Below are positions 27,501 to 38,703 of a DNA stretch of 64,000 nt, in pieces. The position numbers and the translations under genes were made by a program. Origin of the DNA: Perca fluviatilis (Eukaryota > Chordata > Actinopteri > Perciformes > Percidae); contig NC_053121.1 in assembly GCF_010015445.1 (NCBI RefSeq), forward strand, positions 27,347,934-27,411,933, written 5' to 3'. Every line of letters begins with the position of its first letter. Positions within the stretch are counted from its first letter, which is position 1. Under the pieces are notes generated by a model that saw nothing but the letters and a program-made list of their open reading frames with translations, did not search any database and was not told the DNA's origin.

Positions 27501-29821
27501 TGCTTTTTAATCACCAGCTCTTAGGTCGCATTTTAAAACCATGTCACGAAACTACCACCAAACACAACCTCTTACAACAAGTGTGAGATGCACCCTGCTC
27601 ACAAAAAAAGAAGCAACTCAATTTAACAACAGAGAATATTTGCATCTATTTTTATCTTTGAATTTAGGCAAAACCAGCGAATTTTAGTAGTCAGTTTTAA
27701 TTAGCAATTCATTATTACTGATTATACATAACTGTCTGTCCTACAATGTGGGCAAAACTTTTGGTTTGTATTTGAAATAACTAATTTAGGAGTTAGAAAC
27801 ATTCTCTGACTCAACAAAAACAGAGTCCTATTTATTGTCTATGATGTAGATCAATGTCTGGATGGTAGAGACGCTTAATATTAAAATCTTCAGAAATCTA
27901 ATAAGCAATAATGGTCATTTAGGCAAACATTACTACCAATATTATTCATTACGTGTCTATAAATTGATCGGTCAACCTGCCTGTCTAGATACATATTCAT
28001 AATATTATCTTTTTTTCAAAAAATGTCTACAGTTGGTAAATCCCTTAAAACTTGTCTGTAAAATTCTGACAATGACACTATTGCCTTAAGTAACACCAAG
28101 AGGAAAATGGATCCCTTCAATCATGTTTTTCAAGATTGTAGTAATTCACACAAACTTGGGTATTAACTTTATCCTTACAGAACTGGCTTTTCATTTAAAA
28201 GAAAAGTCTTGAATCATGTATATTTGTAATTAAGGGAGCTGACCAATATGTTGTGCACCACAACGTAAGGGTTTCACAGGTTGGTCTTAGTTTTGTGCTC
28301 CTCTGCAGCAGCTTTGAGACAATCCTTCATGTTCACAAATACTGAATTTTTAAATTGAGTTGCATGTCTCTTTAAAAATGCATTTCCCACAGTCATGGCT
28401 CATGAATACTTCCTGTATGAACACACTCATTCAACAATTCAAATGTCTCATACAGTGAAGTTACTGCATTACAAGAGGTAAATTAGATGGCACAACATGC
28501 ATTGTAGACATTTCATTAATAGCCTTAATGAGCAGCACATAGATATTAGGTATGCAAATGTGCCCTTATCCTCTTCGTTTTGAGAACAATCTATAGATAT
28601 ATAAAAATACAATGAAGAGGAAGTTTATTTTAATTCACTTTGTTAGTCCAGCCTTCTTGCTAAGCAGCCAAAAATACATGGTCCAACTCAAGAGCAATAA
28701 CTCAGATTGAGATATTAGCCTGGGTCTACAGTTATTCAAACCTAAGCAATCCCAAATCAAACCACAACAGTGCCACTACATTTAGTGTGAAGAGAAACAC
28801 AAACTGCAGTTAAGTACCATAAATAATACCAATACGATACGGTATTGATCTCTGCAGATAAATTCTGCTCCAGTCCAGAGAGGTCAGAGGTCAGGGTGAG
28901 TCACAAATAAGTGATGGGAGGAATTTAAAAAGGGAGGAAACCATACAGGGCATGGCATCTGAAGCCAGTAATAAGCCTGTATGTGCCCAGCCATAGGCGC
29001 TCTCCAGGATAAACAAACAGACCTTAACATCCAAATCTACTAAGCAGCTTTGGAGTCCTTGGAGTAAAAAGATCCCCTAGATGAGTAATGTGTATGTATC
29101 CGCATCCTTTTCCCGGGAAAACACAACTGAGATGCAGTGGAAAGTTACTGGTGCAGTGAAGGAGTGAGGGTCCCGGCTGAATTACAATGGCTGCATTATT
29201 AGACCCACTCTACTGATGCCTTTGGCTGGACACTTGTTATTGCGCTGTAAGACGTGTGGCTACTGTAAGCATCAACTTGCAGTATTTCTGATCACTTCAC
29301 CTGCTTTCTGAGATGACGGTACTTTTGTGGTTGGCATAGCTGGGGGGGGGGGGTGGGGTGTCCCAGTCTGGATGGGTCTGCTAAGTCAGACATTTAGTTT
29401 CATTTTAAAGAAGCTTCATGTAGACTACGGACAACCATTTGATAAAGCCTTTGTCTGGGAAACCCCATGTTAAATCTGCAGATGTGGCGATGACAGCAGA
29501 CTCTCTTTATTAAAATAAGTTACATTAAAACTGAACGAGTTGTTTTTCTGAAGACTCCTTCAGAAAACTCTCAAGGCCCCCGGGGTTTCCTTGACCTCTT
29601 TTGAGGCACCGGTAATCACAGCTTTAGCTAGCAAGTTACTGTCCTGTAACGTTACGTCCATGGAGGTACAAAATCGGCATACTTTCGGTAACGTTAACAA
29701 GGAAATAGCCGTGCACCTGACTTCCAAACATTTTTGTAACACATACAACGTAGTGAAATTGTCTTAACATACCCTCCGCCCGGGTACGAAGATCAGACAT
29801 CGTTCTCTGGACGGGCGGCAT
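2911..29821 (-). CDS. atp8a1: atp8a1, phospholipid-transporting P4-ATPase, 5' part (4 coding exons, partial)
   Basis: P4-ATPases of this family move phosphatidylserine (and some phosphatidylethanolamine) from the outer or lumenal leaflet to the cytosolic leaflet of plasma, Golgi and endosomal membranes, as a complex with a CDC50 (TMEM30) subunit. Four minus-strand exons join with matching phases: 29773-29821, 13365-13479, 4604-4703 and 2911-3009, giving 363 nt or 121 codons. The product starts [20 protein letters not shown], like vertebrate ATP8A1. It continues with the LADQED and [11 protein letters not shown] stretch, then [19 protein letters not shown] and the first two membrane helices around [21 protein letters not shown]8A2 has a different N-terminus, so ATP8A1 is preferred. 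The family is about 1150 residues long. The actuator, phosphorylation (DKTGT) and nucleotide domains must lie left of this window. The start has a good Kozak context (G at -3). Confidence 0.93.
3010..4603 (-). other. atp8a1: atp8a1 intron 3
   Basis: This is a 1.6-kb intron bounded by the exon 3 donor and the exon 4 acceptor. It contains a T-rich tract near 4140-4172. No coding exon or repeat family was recognised. Confidence 0.75.
4604..4703 (-). CDS. atp8a1: atp8a1 coding exon 3 (start of membrane domain)
   Basis: The exon is 100 nt, with a TTCAG acceptor and a GTAAGA donor. It encodes [18 protein letters not shown] and then [15 protein letters not shown], the P4-ATPase signature that leads into membrane helix 1. 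Confidence 0.93.
4791..4871 (+). repeat. (CA)n microsatellite, about 40 units
   Basis: This is an uninterrupted CA run preceded by a C-rich tract, close to the acceptor side of atp8a1 exon 3. It is likely to vary in length between individuals. Confidence 0.97.
5624..5980 (+). mobile_element. hAT-like MITE with perfect 8-bp target duplication
   Basis: The element starts TAGGGCTGCTCGATTATG and ends AAATAGCCCTA. It is flanked by identical 8-bp copies of GTTTCATA at 5616-5623 and 5981-5988. The 8-bp duplication and TAGGGCT/AGCCCTA ends are hAT features. At 357 bp it has no transposase and is a non-autonomous copy. Confidence 0.88.
6465..6570 (+). repeat. (GT)n microsatellite, about 100 bp
   Basis: This is a GT run with small interruptions. 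The apparent Cys-Val reading frames through it are artefacts of the repeat. Confidence 0.97.
8361..8392 (+). repeat. (GAT)n microsatellite
   Basis: About ten GAT units lie in atp8a1 intron 2. The poly-aspartate frame over this run is not a gene. Confidence 0.95.
9502..9961. mobile_element. Small DNA element carrying a RecQ-like helicase fragment
   Basis: The element starts TAGCCTGACAAGCCAGACCC and ends TAGATTTCTAGGCTA, so the ends are inverted TAGCCT/AGGCTA. The 9 bases AAAAGGTGC occur on both sides (9493-9501 and 9962-9970), which looks like a target duplication made by insertion into the end of the MITE at 9963. On the minus strand a frame within about 9525-9917 contains [19 protein letters not shown], a Walker A motif of RecQ type. 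This is a fragment, not a working helicase. The superfamily is not certain. Confidence 0.65.
9963..10339. mobile_element. MITE with 26-bp perfect terminal inverted repeats
   Basis: The left end 9963-9988 (AAAGGTGCACTATGAGTTCC and then TGCATG) is the exact reverse complement of 10314-10339. The interior (377 bp in total) has no coding potential that I recognise. The superfamily is not determined. It was later split at its left end by the element at 9502-9961. Confidence 0.85.
11890..12370 (-). mobile_element. LINE reverse-transcriptase remnant
   Basis: The minus strand encodes [15 protein letters not shown], followed by a WINNFL-like stretch and a [14 protein letters not shown] version of the GxPQGxxLSP motif. 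These are reverse-transcriptase blocks of non-LTR retrotransposons (L2 or Rex type). Stops and frame breaks show it is dead. The boundaries are approximate. Confidence 0.75.
12726..13066. mobile_element. hAT-like MITE
   Basis: The left end has AGCTGGGCAATATA and the right end has ATATCGCCCAGCCC. These are imperfect inverted ends of the GGGCTGGGCGATAT type found in non-autonomous hAT elements of fish. The target duplication is not clear, so the boundaries may be off by several bases. Confidence 0.65.
13365..13479 (-). CDS. atp8a1: atp8a1 coding exon 2
   Basis: The exon is 115 nt (2 + 37 codons + 2), with a CTACAG acceptor and a GTGAGG donor. It encodes the cytosolic N-terminal segment [18 protein letters not shown] and the conserved [11 protein letters not shown] motif just before the first helix. 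Confidence 0.92.
15230..15620 (+). repeat. Dispersed teleost repeat with internal deletion
   Basis: The region from CCATGACATGGTGCTCTTTG to about 15520 resembles a repeat I remember from many percomorph genomes. A G run lies at 15411-15421. The copy seems to lose its middle after TCTGGGCGGGATACCC. The family name is not certain. Confidence 0.55.
15631..15960 (+). mobile_element. hAT-like element, left end
   Basis: The sequence starts TAGGGATGGGCGATAGAGAC, a hAT terminus like those seen elsewhere in this window. It continues into a GC-rich part with a short ATG frame ([11 protein letters not shown]) at about 15797. A matching right end was not found, so the element is truncated or has a diverged end. 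Confidence 0.5.
15979..16056 (+). repeat. (GT)n microsatellite, 39 units
   Basis: This is an uninterrupted GT run in atp8a1 intron 1. Confidence 0.97.
18340..18445 (+). repeat. SINE fragment
   Basis: The stretch has GCCTTGGGGTTAAGGTGACC, GGCCAGGGACCTGTGTTGC and CATGCCACTCCCCATCTC followed by a CT run. This is the body of a teleost tRNA-derived SINE whose consensus has GACCTTTGTTGCATGTCAT. Related pieces are at 23360 and, reversed, at 50712. Confidence 0.6.
18492..18553 (+). repeat. (TA)n microsatellite
   Basis: This is a pure TA run of about 31 units in atp8a1 intron 1. Confidence 0.97.
20800..21173. mobile_element. hAT-like MITE with 8-bp target duplication
   Basis: The element starts TAGAGGTGGGAATCTTC and ends AACACCTCTA. 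It is flanked by GTAACAAT (20792-20799) and GTAATAAT (21174-21181), an 8-bp duplication with one mismatch. The interior has many TCGAT/ATCGA words, as in other fish hAT MITEs of this kind. Confidence 0.83.
23360..23530 (+). repeat. tRNA-derived SINE
   Basis: The copy contains a B-box-like GGTTTGAGTCC (23418 region), then GACGATTTCCTGCATGTCTT, a CT run, CTAGCTGTCCTTTCAAGTAA and an A-rich tail. This fits a teleost tRNA-derived SINE on the plus strand. The left boundary is approximate. Confidence 0.65.
24480..25157 (+). mobile_element. Internally deleted hAT element with BED zinc-finger ORF
   Basis: The ends are inverted copies of GCTGTCA followed by TTAAACG or AAACGATT (24483 region and 25149-25155). 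The interior keeps the 5' part of a transposase gene (see the reading frame at 24776). At about 680 bp it lacks the catalytic and dimerisation regions and cannot move on its own. The target duplication is hidden in A-rich flanks. Confidence 0.75.
24776..25009 (+). pseudogene. BED-type zinc-finger N-terminus of a hAT transposase
   Basis: From ATG at 24776 an open frame of 77 codons starts [20 protein letters not shown]. It contains [20 protein letters not shown] followed by LMAKH, a C-x2-C ... H-x4-H BED finger that would bind transposon ends. It stops soon after the finger. The full transposase would be about 600 residues, so this is a truncated remnant, although the finger itself has no stop or broken cysteine. 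Minus-strand frames over it are shadows. Confidence 0.72.
25640..25690 (+). repeat. hAT-like element end
   Basis: The bases GTCGTTAGTTGCAGCCCTA match the right terminus of a fish hAT MITE family (compare 46149-46453). A left partner was not identified. Confidence 0.4.
29773..29821 (-). CDS. atp8a1: atp8a1 coding exon 1
   Basis: This exon holds the ATG (complement of 29819-29821), 16 codons and one base. It ends at a GTATGT donor. The encoded [16 protein letters not shown] matches the start of vertebrate ATP8A1. The split glycine codon is completed by the first two bases of exon 2. Confidence 0.9.
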
Positions 29822-30260
29822 CTCTCCACGCAGAGCCGGGAGACGGCACCTGTCAAGCGGCCGTGGCTTGTTAGTTCTGCTCCCTGTGGCTACTGCTGCT
29901 GCTTCTCCTCAACCGTCAAAGAAGAAGAATTTAAAAAAAAATAATAATAAACAACGGCTAAAATTGAACAGAGGAATCTATCTCATGCGGACAGTGCTGC
30001 TGTGTGTCTACTGCTAATGAAAGATAGAGACGAGATATAAACAACATTAAATTCCTGGTGGTAACAGAACCATGCCCAAGAGCCCACGGCTGCATGGATC
30101 CTCAAGCATCACGGTTTACACGGCGGATTTTAAAGCCGTTAGACAGACGCCTTCGGTAAGGTAGGAGTGGACACGGATTTACCATAAACTGACGTGAGGG
30201 GGACTGTGCCGCTTCACATTATGGACCGTACCACATTCACCCGCAGCGGGAGGGGGTGAC
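29822..30260 (-). promoter_or_regulatory. atp8a1: atp8a1 5' UTR and promoter region
   Basis: Directly upstream of the atp8a1 ATG the composition becomes richer in G+C and CpG than the surrounding introns, for example around 29810-29870 and 30060-30260. This fits a CpG-type housekeeping promoter. I see no convincing TATA box. The transcription start cannot be placed from sequence alone. Confidence 0.5.
30072..30155 (+). CDS. Candidate divergent first exon opposite atp8a1 (unrecognised)
   Basis: An ATG with A at -3 opens 28 codons, MPKSPRLHGSSSITVYTADF and then KAVRQTPS. The frame runs exactly to a GTAAGG donor-like site at 30156, so the exon would end on a codon boundary. I do not recognise the peptide and found no downstream partner exon on the plus strand. 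It could be a divergent transcript from the atp8a1 promoter, or chance. Confidence 0.25.
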
Positions 30261-31678
30261 TAAACATAATAACTCTCAAATCAAAGCGCATACGTCATGA
30301 ACATTTTATTTTTACGAGGACATAAAAAAACACAAAGTGCTGGATCAGCAGGGCCAATAACGTATAAGGCAACGTTTTTAAAATTGGCCAACACATTTTT
30401 CGTTGGTGTGGACGCCTCCCCCCTCTGCAGAATATGTTGTTCACAGCTTGAAGACATAACAATAGTACACTGGGTGGGAGTTGGCTTATGACATTTTAGT
30501 CTTGTTTTTGAATAAAATATTGTTATTAATGTAGTAATAGTTATTGCAAAGTCAGCAAATGACAACCTCCGCCACTTAACGAACTAACATACATTGATAT
30601 ATGCTCAAATATTAAAAATGTAATACATTAGAAATATAAAATATATGTATATTGGCATGTCTTTATATGGTGATACTTTTGCAAAATATCAAAAAACGCA
30701 GAATTAATGTATTTTGCAATGTATTATTAGATATATTACACAACACACTATATATTGCTGTATGTTAAATTTGTGTTTAATAATTATTATTTAATATGGA
30801 ATTCCTATAAACAAAAAGCCACTATTGACACAAAAGACCACTCAGTGCAGAAATAGGACAAACAGGACTCACTGAGATACTATAATAACCATATACACAA
30901 CCAAACTTGTTATTAAAAAGTCACTATAAAATGAAATGATCCCAGAATGTCCTCTGCATTTGTTTAATATATATCATCATGATATACAGAATTTGAAGGT
31001 GGCCATGACCGTAACACAGGTGTGTTCCCATCTGCACCGAGGCCAGATGAAGAATGGGTCATCCAAGCAATATCTGTAGCAAGTATTAGGTAGGTTTAAA
31101 TACCTGTAAACAAACATTATAAAATATATTTTTATTGCTGATCATGAAATCACTAATATTTTGAAAAGCAGAATGATTTGCAAGCCAATTCGTGCATCAA
31201 TGCAATATGAGCAGGTAGGTCAAAGCTTATATGTACCACTTTGTGCACTCACATGTGGTAGAGGGATCCCTATTTGGTTGTTGATATACTTTATTTTACA
31301 TCTGTTTTGCCTTTAAGCTCTTTATTAATCAGGTAGGCTTCCTGCCATTGACTTGATTTAATAAAATAAAAAAAACACTTACTCATTCAATCCAATGAAT
31401 AACATTTCAAATCATTTTTTGAAATGTTCCAGGATTTAAAATTTTTTTAGGGTGATTGTTGTGAAACAATCTGATCACGGCTGTTTTGTATTTCAAATCC
31501 TATCATCTACAAGCTTGACCTCTGTGAGTTGATTCTGAAAGCAGTGGCGAGCTCAGAGAACAAAGTGACACGAAGCAGGGGTCAGTTCACAATGTTCTGA
31601 AGGTTTAATGAGACACGATGATATTTTCTAACAATCGTTCCATTCACTTAGATGACATGAATTGTATCAAAATCCTTT

Positions 31679-32436
31679 GTGTTCAACAAAATAACCTCAC
31701 TGACCTGTACAATAGACCTGTACAATAGACAAGTGATTCGAAAAGCAAAATCCATTCTGTCGGTTAGTGTCCACCCCCTTCCCTCAGAGTTTCACCTATT
31801 TCCCTCCGGTTCCCGCTTCAGATTTCCGCCAGTCAAGAGCAACAGGTACAGACACTCATTCATACTGCCATCTCACTGCTGAACTCAGGTCTGGCCAGGG
31901 CTGTAGGTGGTGATGGTATGCTTGGTTCCTGATGTAAAAAAAATAAAAGGGATGAGGGTCATCTTAATGCAGAAAAAGGCAATTCTGGTTTGCTAAACTA
32001 TTTATTGGTTGGATTTTAATTTCTATGGTATTTCTTAATGTGTATATATAAGGCATACAGGTCCATTTTAGTCTTATATTGATTGGTTTAGATCTGTAGT
32101 GATTGGTTGTCGTTTTATTGGTGATAGTACTTGCTGTTCAGATTTTATTAGTGATTTATGATGGTTTTTATAGATGTGTTATTTATCTGTTTTGTTAGTA
32201 GTGTACTATCAATTTATAATGGGGAACTGGCACTTTAACTATTTAAGTTATGATTTTAACTATTTTAAATTATGTGAATTTATGGTTGTGTTCCACATGT
32301 TCATTATTCAGTGCCCCACTTCATGTGAGTCTCTTTATTTTGGTTTCTTTTGTTGTGCTTTGTGTCTTGCATGTATGCCTTACTGCACCACAAATTGCCC
32401 CTCGGGGACAATATCAATAAAGTTGAAGTTGAAGTG
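31679..32436 (+). mobile_element. LINE (L2-like) 3' end
   Basis: The plus-strand frame at 31679-31882 reads SILSVSVHPLPSEFHLFPSG and then SRFRFPPVKSNRYRHSFILP, the usual C-terminal end of a fish LINE ORF2. The 3' end at about 32380-32436 has CACCACAAATTGCCCCTCGG and a tail with repeated TTGAAG units, as in L2-type elements. It is a 5'-truncated dead copy. Confidence 0.75.
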
Positions 32437-33792
32437 AGAGAAGTAAGTTAAGAACAAGACTCTGAATGGACAGGAGGATTGGTTCAAAGTTAGTTCACAT
32501 AGATTCATTTTTAAGGAGGAGAGACAAAAACTGTAACATTACACAACAATTTCTCTCATTACAAGGCAACTGTCCTCTTCTTTAGTCAGATAATATTCAA
32601 GGATGTTTTTGAATGTCTAATATGGTAGAAGTAATGCCACCTTTCTATTAAGGACCTCTTTTTTATTCACCAACATTAGACTAAAGAATCAAATTATCAA
32701 TCTTAGCCATAAAACAGTGGTTCAAGTCTCGGGAAAACTAAACTAATAAACATGTCAAAGATAACATCCTGGACAGTTACTGACCCCAACAATGGAATCA
32801 AGCAGTTGTAAGCAGACACTAGTATCTTTCACCATGTTATTATGTGATTATTGTCTCAAGGCAAACTCAGCAGAGGAGCTAATCCAGGTGCACAGTTTCC
32901 TTTATATCCCTCATTAGTGTGTCACTATCCTGTCATGAATCTGATCTAACCTGGACCCTCAGTAACCATAAATATGACCCATAAATAGGAATACACATGC
33001 AAATACAAAGAAGAAAGCAGCAACAATGCCGTCTCGGCTGAGACAGTCTGGCTGTACAGTAAATCAAAGTCTCATTCTCACTGCAGTTAAAATGCAAATC
33101 ATACCGGAGACGCCATTTGTACAGCAGCAGCACCACTGCAGTTCCCTGGGAGAACTGCAGTGTTACAGACACACTAGTTGTCTGATGTGTGTATTGCTCT
33201 GGGACTATTTTCATAATGCAGTGTCCTGCTTTATGTGCATGAATTTTTACAGAGAGCTTCCTTAGTTATTGCTGCCACTGCATAATTTCATAGTTTCTTT
33301 AGGAGTGATTTAGGCGACTGTTTTGATCAAATGTCTTTGCTGTTGTTGGGATTAGGGGAAGATATGATAATACTTCTTTGTGTGTGAACAGTGCAGATGC
33401 TGGAAGGCATATATGTGTGCACATTTCTTTGAACAAAAATAATCAGTATCTTAAGATTTCGGTATGTATGTTTTTTTTCCCCGTTTCTTTTTTTTTTTTT
33501 ATCCTAAATGCAACAGTAAGTCCCCTTCTCAACAGCCAAAAAAAGCCAAAACAAAAACACAGAGCGATTGTGTTACATAGGAACTCAAGATTCACTACAT
33601 CCAAAAATAAGAAATGAACACCTGAACATCGATGCCTCCTCCTGTGCCTGCTAGAGACACATCTCTCCCAAAGATTTCCTTTCTTTCCCCCACTCCACCT
33701 AATTCAACATCAGCTTGCCACCACAGGGATTTGGCTCATGTAGCTCCCATGGTTGCTAAGCAACAGTGACAAGAAGCCTGCCTTTTCGATTA

Positions 33793-33796
33793 TGTG

Positions 33797-33872
<76 letters not shown>
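33793..33872 (+). repeat. (GT)n microsatellite
   Basis: About 40 GT units with one GC interruption near the start, in intergenic DNA. Confidence 0.97.
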
Positions 33873-33873
<1 letters not shown>

Positions 33874-34486
33874 TTTTCTGTTTTACAGCAGATCCAGTCC
33901 AAACAATGACTCATTCAACCAGCCGTAACAATTTCTACCACTCTAACAATCTGTGTCAATTACAAACAGTGTTTTTCTTTCGGGTTATTTTTTTTAACCT
34001 TTATCAGAGTGACCTAAAAAGATTTCACTGACACTCCCTCCGAACACCTTTGTTCTTTAAAATCGATTGCAGTGTAAATATACATTTTAAACAGGCTGTT
34101 GAAAAAATAAAAAGATCCAGCACCCTGTATAATAAAGGCAAAAAAAGTAATCTTTAAAATATATATAGCCTATATTTGATTGAGATCAGTCCCAGAAATC
34201 CATTTTTAGCTCAGGGCAAAAACCCATTAACTGCAAACATCAGTCCAATTATTTATTTATTTTGTTACTTTTTTTGTTGTTGCTTTTGGCCTGCAATTCT
34301 CAAGCTTTTTATGTATTAATAAAAAAAAAAAAAATTCCTCAATTTACTTAGGAGGAGTCCAAAGGATACAGTCTGATCAATGAAGTGAATTTAAACTTCT
34401 GTTAGTTTGTTGTGCTTTATTTTGTGGATGCATTGTTTTAAGGTTCTAGGGTTGACTGTGTCGGTCAGTCGGTCACCACCTTGGTC

Positions 34487-34565
34487 CAGACATTCATGTC
34501 TCACAAACTATTGGATGATTGGATGGATTGCCATGCAATTTTGTACAGACATTCATGTCTCCCAC
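34487..34565 (-). repeat. Dispersed teleost repeat (shares core with 39198)
   Basis: The bases around ATTGGATGATTGGATGGATT and GCCATGCAATTTTGTACAGA are the reverse-orientation core of a repeat that reads TTTCACAGCAATCCATCAAA in the copy at 39198-39312. Confidence 0.5.
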
Positions 34566-37500
34566 TGAATAAATTGCAATAAATTGGTAGGAAAGATGCA
34601 GAAATAGAAAGCGAGATGTATCTCCACATTGCTTTGTAATTTCATAATCAAAAGGGCTCAGTAACTAACTATAATGAGTTTGCAGTGTCCTTCAGAGATA
34701 GCAAACAAAGGTCTGGCTGTATAACCAGCCTGGAAATGATGATGTTTGTAAGCCCCTGTCTGGGATCCCTTTGCCTCTGCAGGAAAATACATTGAGCCAC
34801 TTTGATGCTTTTGAGAGAGGAAATACTAAGGCAAGAAGTAATGCAGCTGCACTGCAACAAGCTTTACCGGATCCTATCCCAGATGCTGTTAAAGGGGTGT
34901 CCAGTTGACCATAGAGGATGAAGTACCGACTATTTCCCTTACTGATATCTGCTATTGTGAAACCTCTCCTAAATGTAACTTTGATGCTTTAGAGCTTAAC
35001 AATTTAGCATCATTCTTTTTAGAAGTAAAATCCTTACAAATGCAGCTTGATTCATACATGCATTGTATGTTATGGACACATAACGTTATGGAGCTTTTAT
35101 GCTCATCACAGGACTGAGACAGCACTTAAGCTATGAAAAAATAAATAAATTAAGATAGGATGAGATCATTTCTCATTTGTAGTGCTTTTAGACTCAAAAA
35201 TGGCTTTGATATTCTCAAAAAAATAAATAAATAAATAAAACATAAATGTATTTACCACACCAGTGGCTGTAAACCCTTTGAAGTTCAGTTTGTAAATCTT
35301 TACCTGGAAATTTGGTCTCAATTTCTTCCGGATACATTAATCCTGCTCCTTCTCACTTGGGTTCACTAAATTGTTATTGATTTATCATTACTCATTGATC
35401 CTTCTCTAAAGACTGATTAAACCAAGCTGGTGGGTGCAGTCTTCGGGCTTGCAGCTGCATCCTTCATTCCTTGCCTACAGCTCTTGAGGGAACTATTGGG
35501 CAGCAGTGACATTTAACTGTAACTGTGATTGAATTGCACTCTGCCCCCTTGTGGATGTTAGTCTGTAGCCAGGGATGGTGAGGTGGTTTGATGTCCAACT
35601 AACCACAAATGGTGAGTCACTGCAGAGTCATGTTCCCTAAACCATGTTCACAAGTTGATTAATGTGTGCATATCTTGTCAAACCTGCACAAAGACACATT
35701 TCATAATCTAGGCCTATAAGAGGTAAGAGTTGGATTAAATACCATTTTCTTTCAAGTCCTAGATGTGGATCAGTCTGATTCTGCTCAAAATTGTACTGCA
35801 AATCAGTCAAATTTATGAAGTTAACATACAAATCCTGCTGGTATTTCATGAATACATCTGTATATTCAATCTGCGCAAAATGAAAACCATTCATCACCCT
35901 GCACTGTTTGACTTCTTCCACTCAGTCACAGCCGAGTCAGCGAACAGTAGTGAAATTAAAGCGCATTAAAGTATTAATCCTTTCAAATCGCTTTTTTTAA
36001 TAGCAGTTGAGGTGGCTGGTGAGGCTACATTAGCACTACTGATGAGGAGGGCTGAGAGATAAGCTCTTCAGGTTGAATAGACTATCACCATCTCAGTGGT
36101 CTCTGGACTAAATGTGCTAAAATAAGATAAAAATGGCTGCTTGACTCAACATGGCATGGGTGTGTTTCACTGAACTCTGAAGATAAGCATGTCCTTTTTT
36201 ACAGGAGGCTAAGCAACATAGTGAGCTTGTTTTCACATATGTTTTATCTTAATTCATCTACTGCAGTGTCACTGTAGTTGTACTACCCACGTGAACTCTT
36301 TTTCCAGAATAAAACAGCTGAAGAGGTTCTTTTTTTAACTGAAACTGAAAGTTATATTCTATGGGGGAGGGATGATTGAGAAACTGCTTCTCCATGATAT
36401 ATAAAAAAAACACTAATTAAAATGAAAATCATATGTAAAGACCATGACTGATTTATTCCAATTATAAGGCAGAGTAACATAAGCAGCTTTATCCAGACAC
36501 TGACTGCCAAATTCAAAATGTAGGATCTCTAATCCACCCAGCACCAGTAAAATAATATGCTGTTGAAACCTTGTGTAGTATCAGTATTCAGTATCTTTAT
36601 TTCTTTTTATTGGACAGCAAAGCAGAAACAGTACCATTCATATTATATTAAAACTCTGCACCGAAACAAAAATTGGTTTGCAGCTTAAACATGACCCACT
36701 TGCACTTGTCAATAGCCTTCCTATATTCATTAACACTAATGTAAAAATAAAGAGTTTATTTACTAAAAAAGGAAAAAAGAAAATGCTGTAACACCAAAAA
36801 ATCTTAACTCAAGATCCACTTATTAGCTTTTTTATGTAGCTTTCCAGGTTTGTCTGACAATAAACGCAGTAAAACACACGCCAATATCAGCGAAGCCTTT
36901 GAAAGTTGCAGATATTTTAGCCTTTTGTCTTCTGCCTTTTTTGAGTGGGTCCTCCACAAGGATGCACATACATGCAATAAACATGCCTGCCAGTGGTTTC
37001 ACACTAATCCACTTATCTACAGGTGGCAGTGATGCACCAAGAAAAACAGAAATGCACCAGTAAACGCAATGAAAAGGAAGGCTGCTACTATGTCCACACG
37101 GAATTCAACAATCCAGGTTAAAAAGGTTTTAAAGCTTTTGCTTTGCAAATGTTTTCTGAGGAAGTAAACGCATTCAATATGTTTGTTTGACCTAAAGGAT
37201 ACACATAATACACAACACACAGTGTTACCTGTATCATAAGCAAACAACCAAACAACTAAATCAGCAGTTTTAAGTCAAATGTGGTTAAATTCCACAGTAG
37301 GCCCACAGAAATGCATTACATCAATTTACACAGATAAAACAGCACAGGCAGAAATCTCTCATGCCCCAAACTGATCTAACTTGGGCAGAAATATGTGCGT
37401 TTATTAAGGACCCCCATCATTCACAGTAAGAGGATGATTGAGAAAATTAGGTTTTCAGGGCTTTTAAAGACAGGAGTGCAAGGACTGTTAAGGATCACAA

Positions 37501-37863
37501 CATTTAAAAGAAGAAAAAACAGCTCAATAAAATGAAGACGAGATTTAAAAAATAAAAGTGATCAAGCCACCCTCAGCTCCTCAGGCAGTAATTTCAAAGT
37601 CTAGACACCCTAATGGCATCTAGCATTGGCTATTAGCAGCAATAATGTACAACGAGCCATATTGTAAAAGCTGTTGTGATGGCCTTATAATAAAAACAGT
37701 CTAAAGGAGAGTTAGGGTCACTAGGATCAATAAGACTTGGAACCAGAGCCATTTTTACTACAGTCTCAGGATGTCACTAAATTTTAGTTTGACATATTAG
37801 ACTTTCTCAGATGGAGTTTATCTAATAATCAGCACAACATGAACATGAGCAGGTGATGATATG

Positions 37864-37933
37864 CTGTGTGTGTGTGTCTGTGTGTGTGTGTCTGTGTGTG
37901 TGTGTGCGCACGCGTGTGTGTGTGTGTGTGTGT
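37864..37933 (+). repeat. (TG)n microsatellite, interrupted
   Basis: This is a TG tract with TC and GCGCACGCG interruptions. Confidence 0.95.
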
Positions 37934-38703
37934 AGCTCTTACCTCAGCAGCCAAACTGTAGCACTCAAACAGAGTGGTGCTGTCAACGCAATAAGCTGAC
38001 GTGTCACATCTCCAGGGAGCTGCTTCATCACCTGTGACACAAAAAAACTGGCCCAGGCGTCTCTGTGGACACGTTGCTGAATTGTGTCACTGTGACATAT
38101 TATATGGTCGGTCCTCTTCTGCTCTGGGCGGACGCCCAGTGCACACCTGCACTCCCACTTTAGCTGTAACAAAGTAAGCAGTCAAGTAATATCCGCATAC
38201 GTCATGCATTCATGTGTCTGGATGATGATGTCACACTACATTATTACTTTATTACTTTACTTTACTGTACTGTACTGTAAATAGTGAATAATAATAAAGA
38301 TGTCACAATGAAAACAAAGTTCTAGTATGTTACTAAAATTGGAGAACAAAGTTTTCAGAACAAATGAAGATCTGCAGAATCTTAATTTAAGTCAGCCTAC
38401 TTGCATAAATTTGTAGCCTATTGTAAACACAGTTAGGCTTCATATCATCTTACTATCACTACCTCATTGGTTTATTGTCTATTCTGTACATTTGTTTATC
38501 ATTATAGCCTAGGCCTATCTATAGCCTACACACTTTTGCTACTCTGTCCTATTTGGATAGATGCTAAAATGCATCATATCATAGTACTATGTGTAATGAC
38601 AATAAATCTAGATTTTTCTCAATTTGTTCAAGTTTCAAATTAAGTTTATTTGTCACTTCAACTGTAACAAATTCAGTAAAAACGTATAAAACTGTCAAAC
38701 ATT

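Larger units (their letters stand above)
13480..29772 (-). other. atp8a1: atp8a1 intron 1 (16.3 kb)
   Basis: This is the large first intron between exons 1 and 2. Recognised contents are a dispersed repeat (15230-15620), a hAT left end (15631), GT and TA tracts, SINE copies (18340 and 23360 regions), a hAT MITE (20800-21173) and a BED-finger hAT derivative (24480-25157). I see no recognisable nested gene. Confidence 0.75.
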
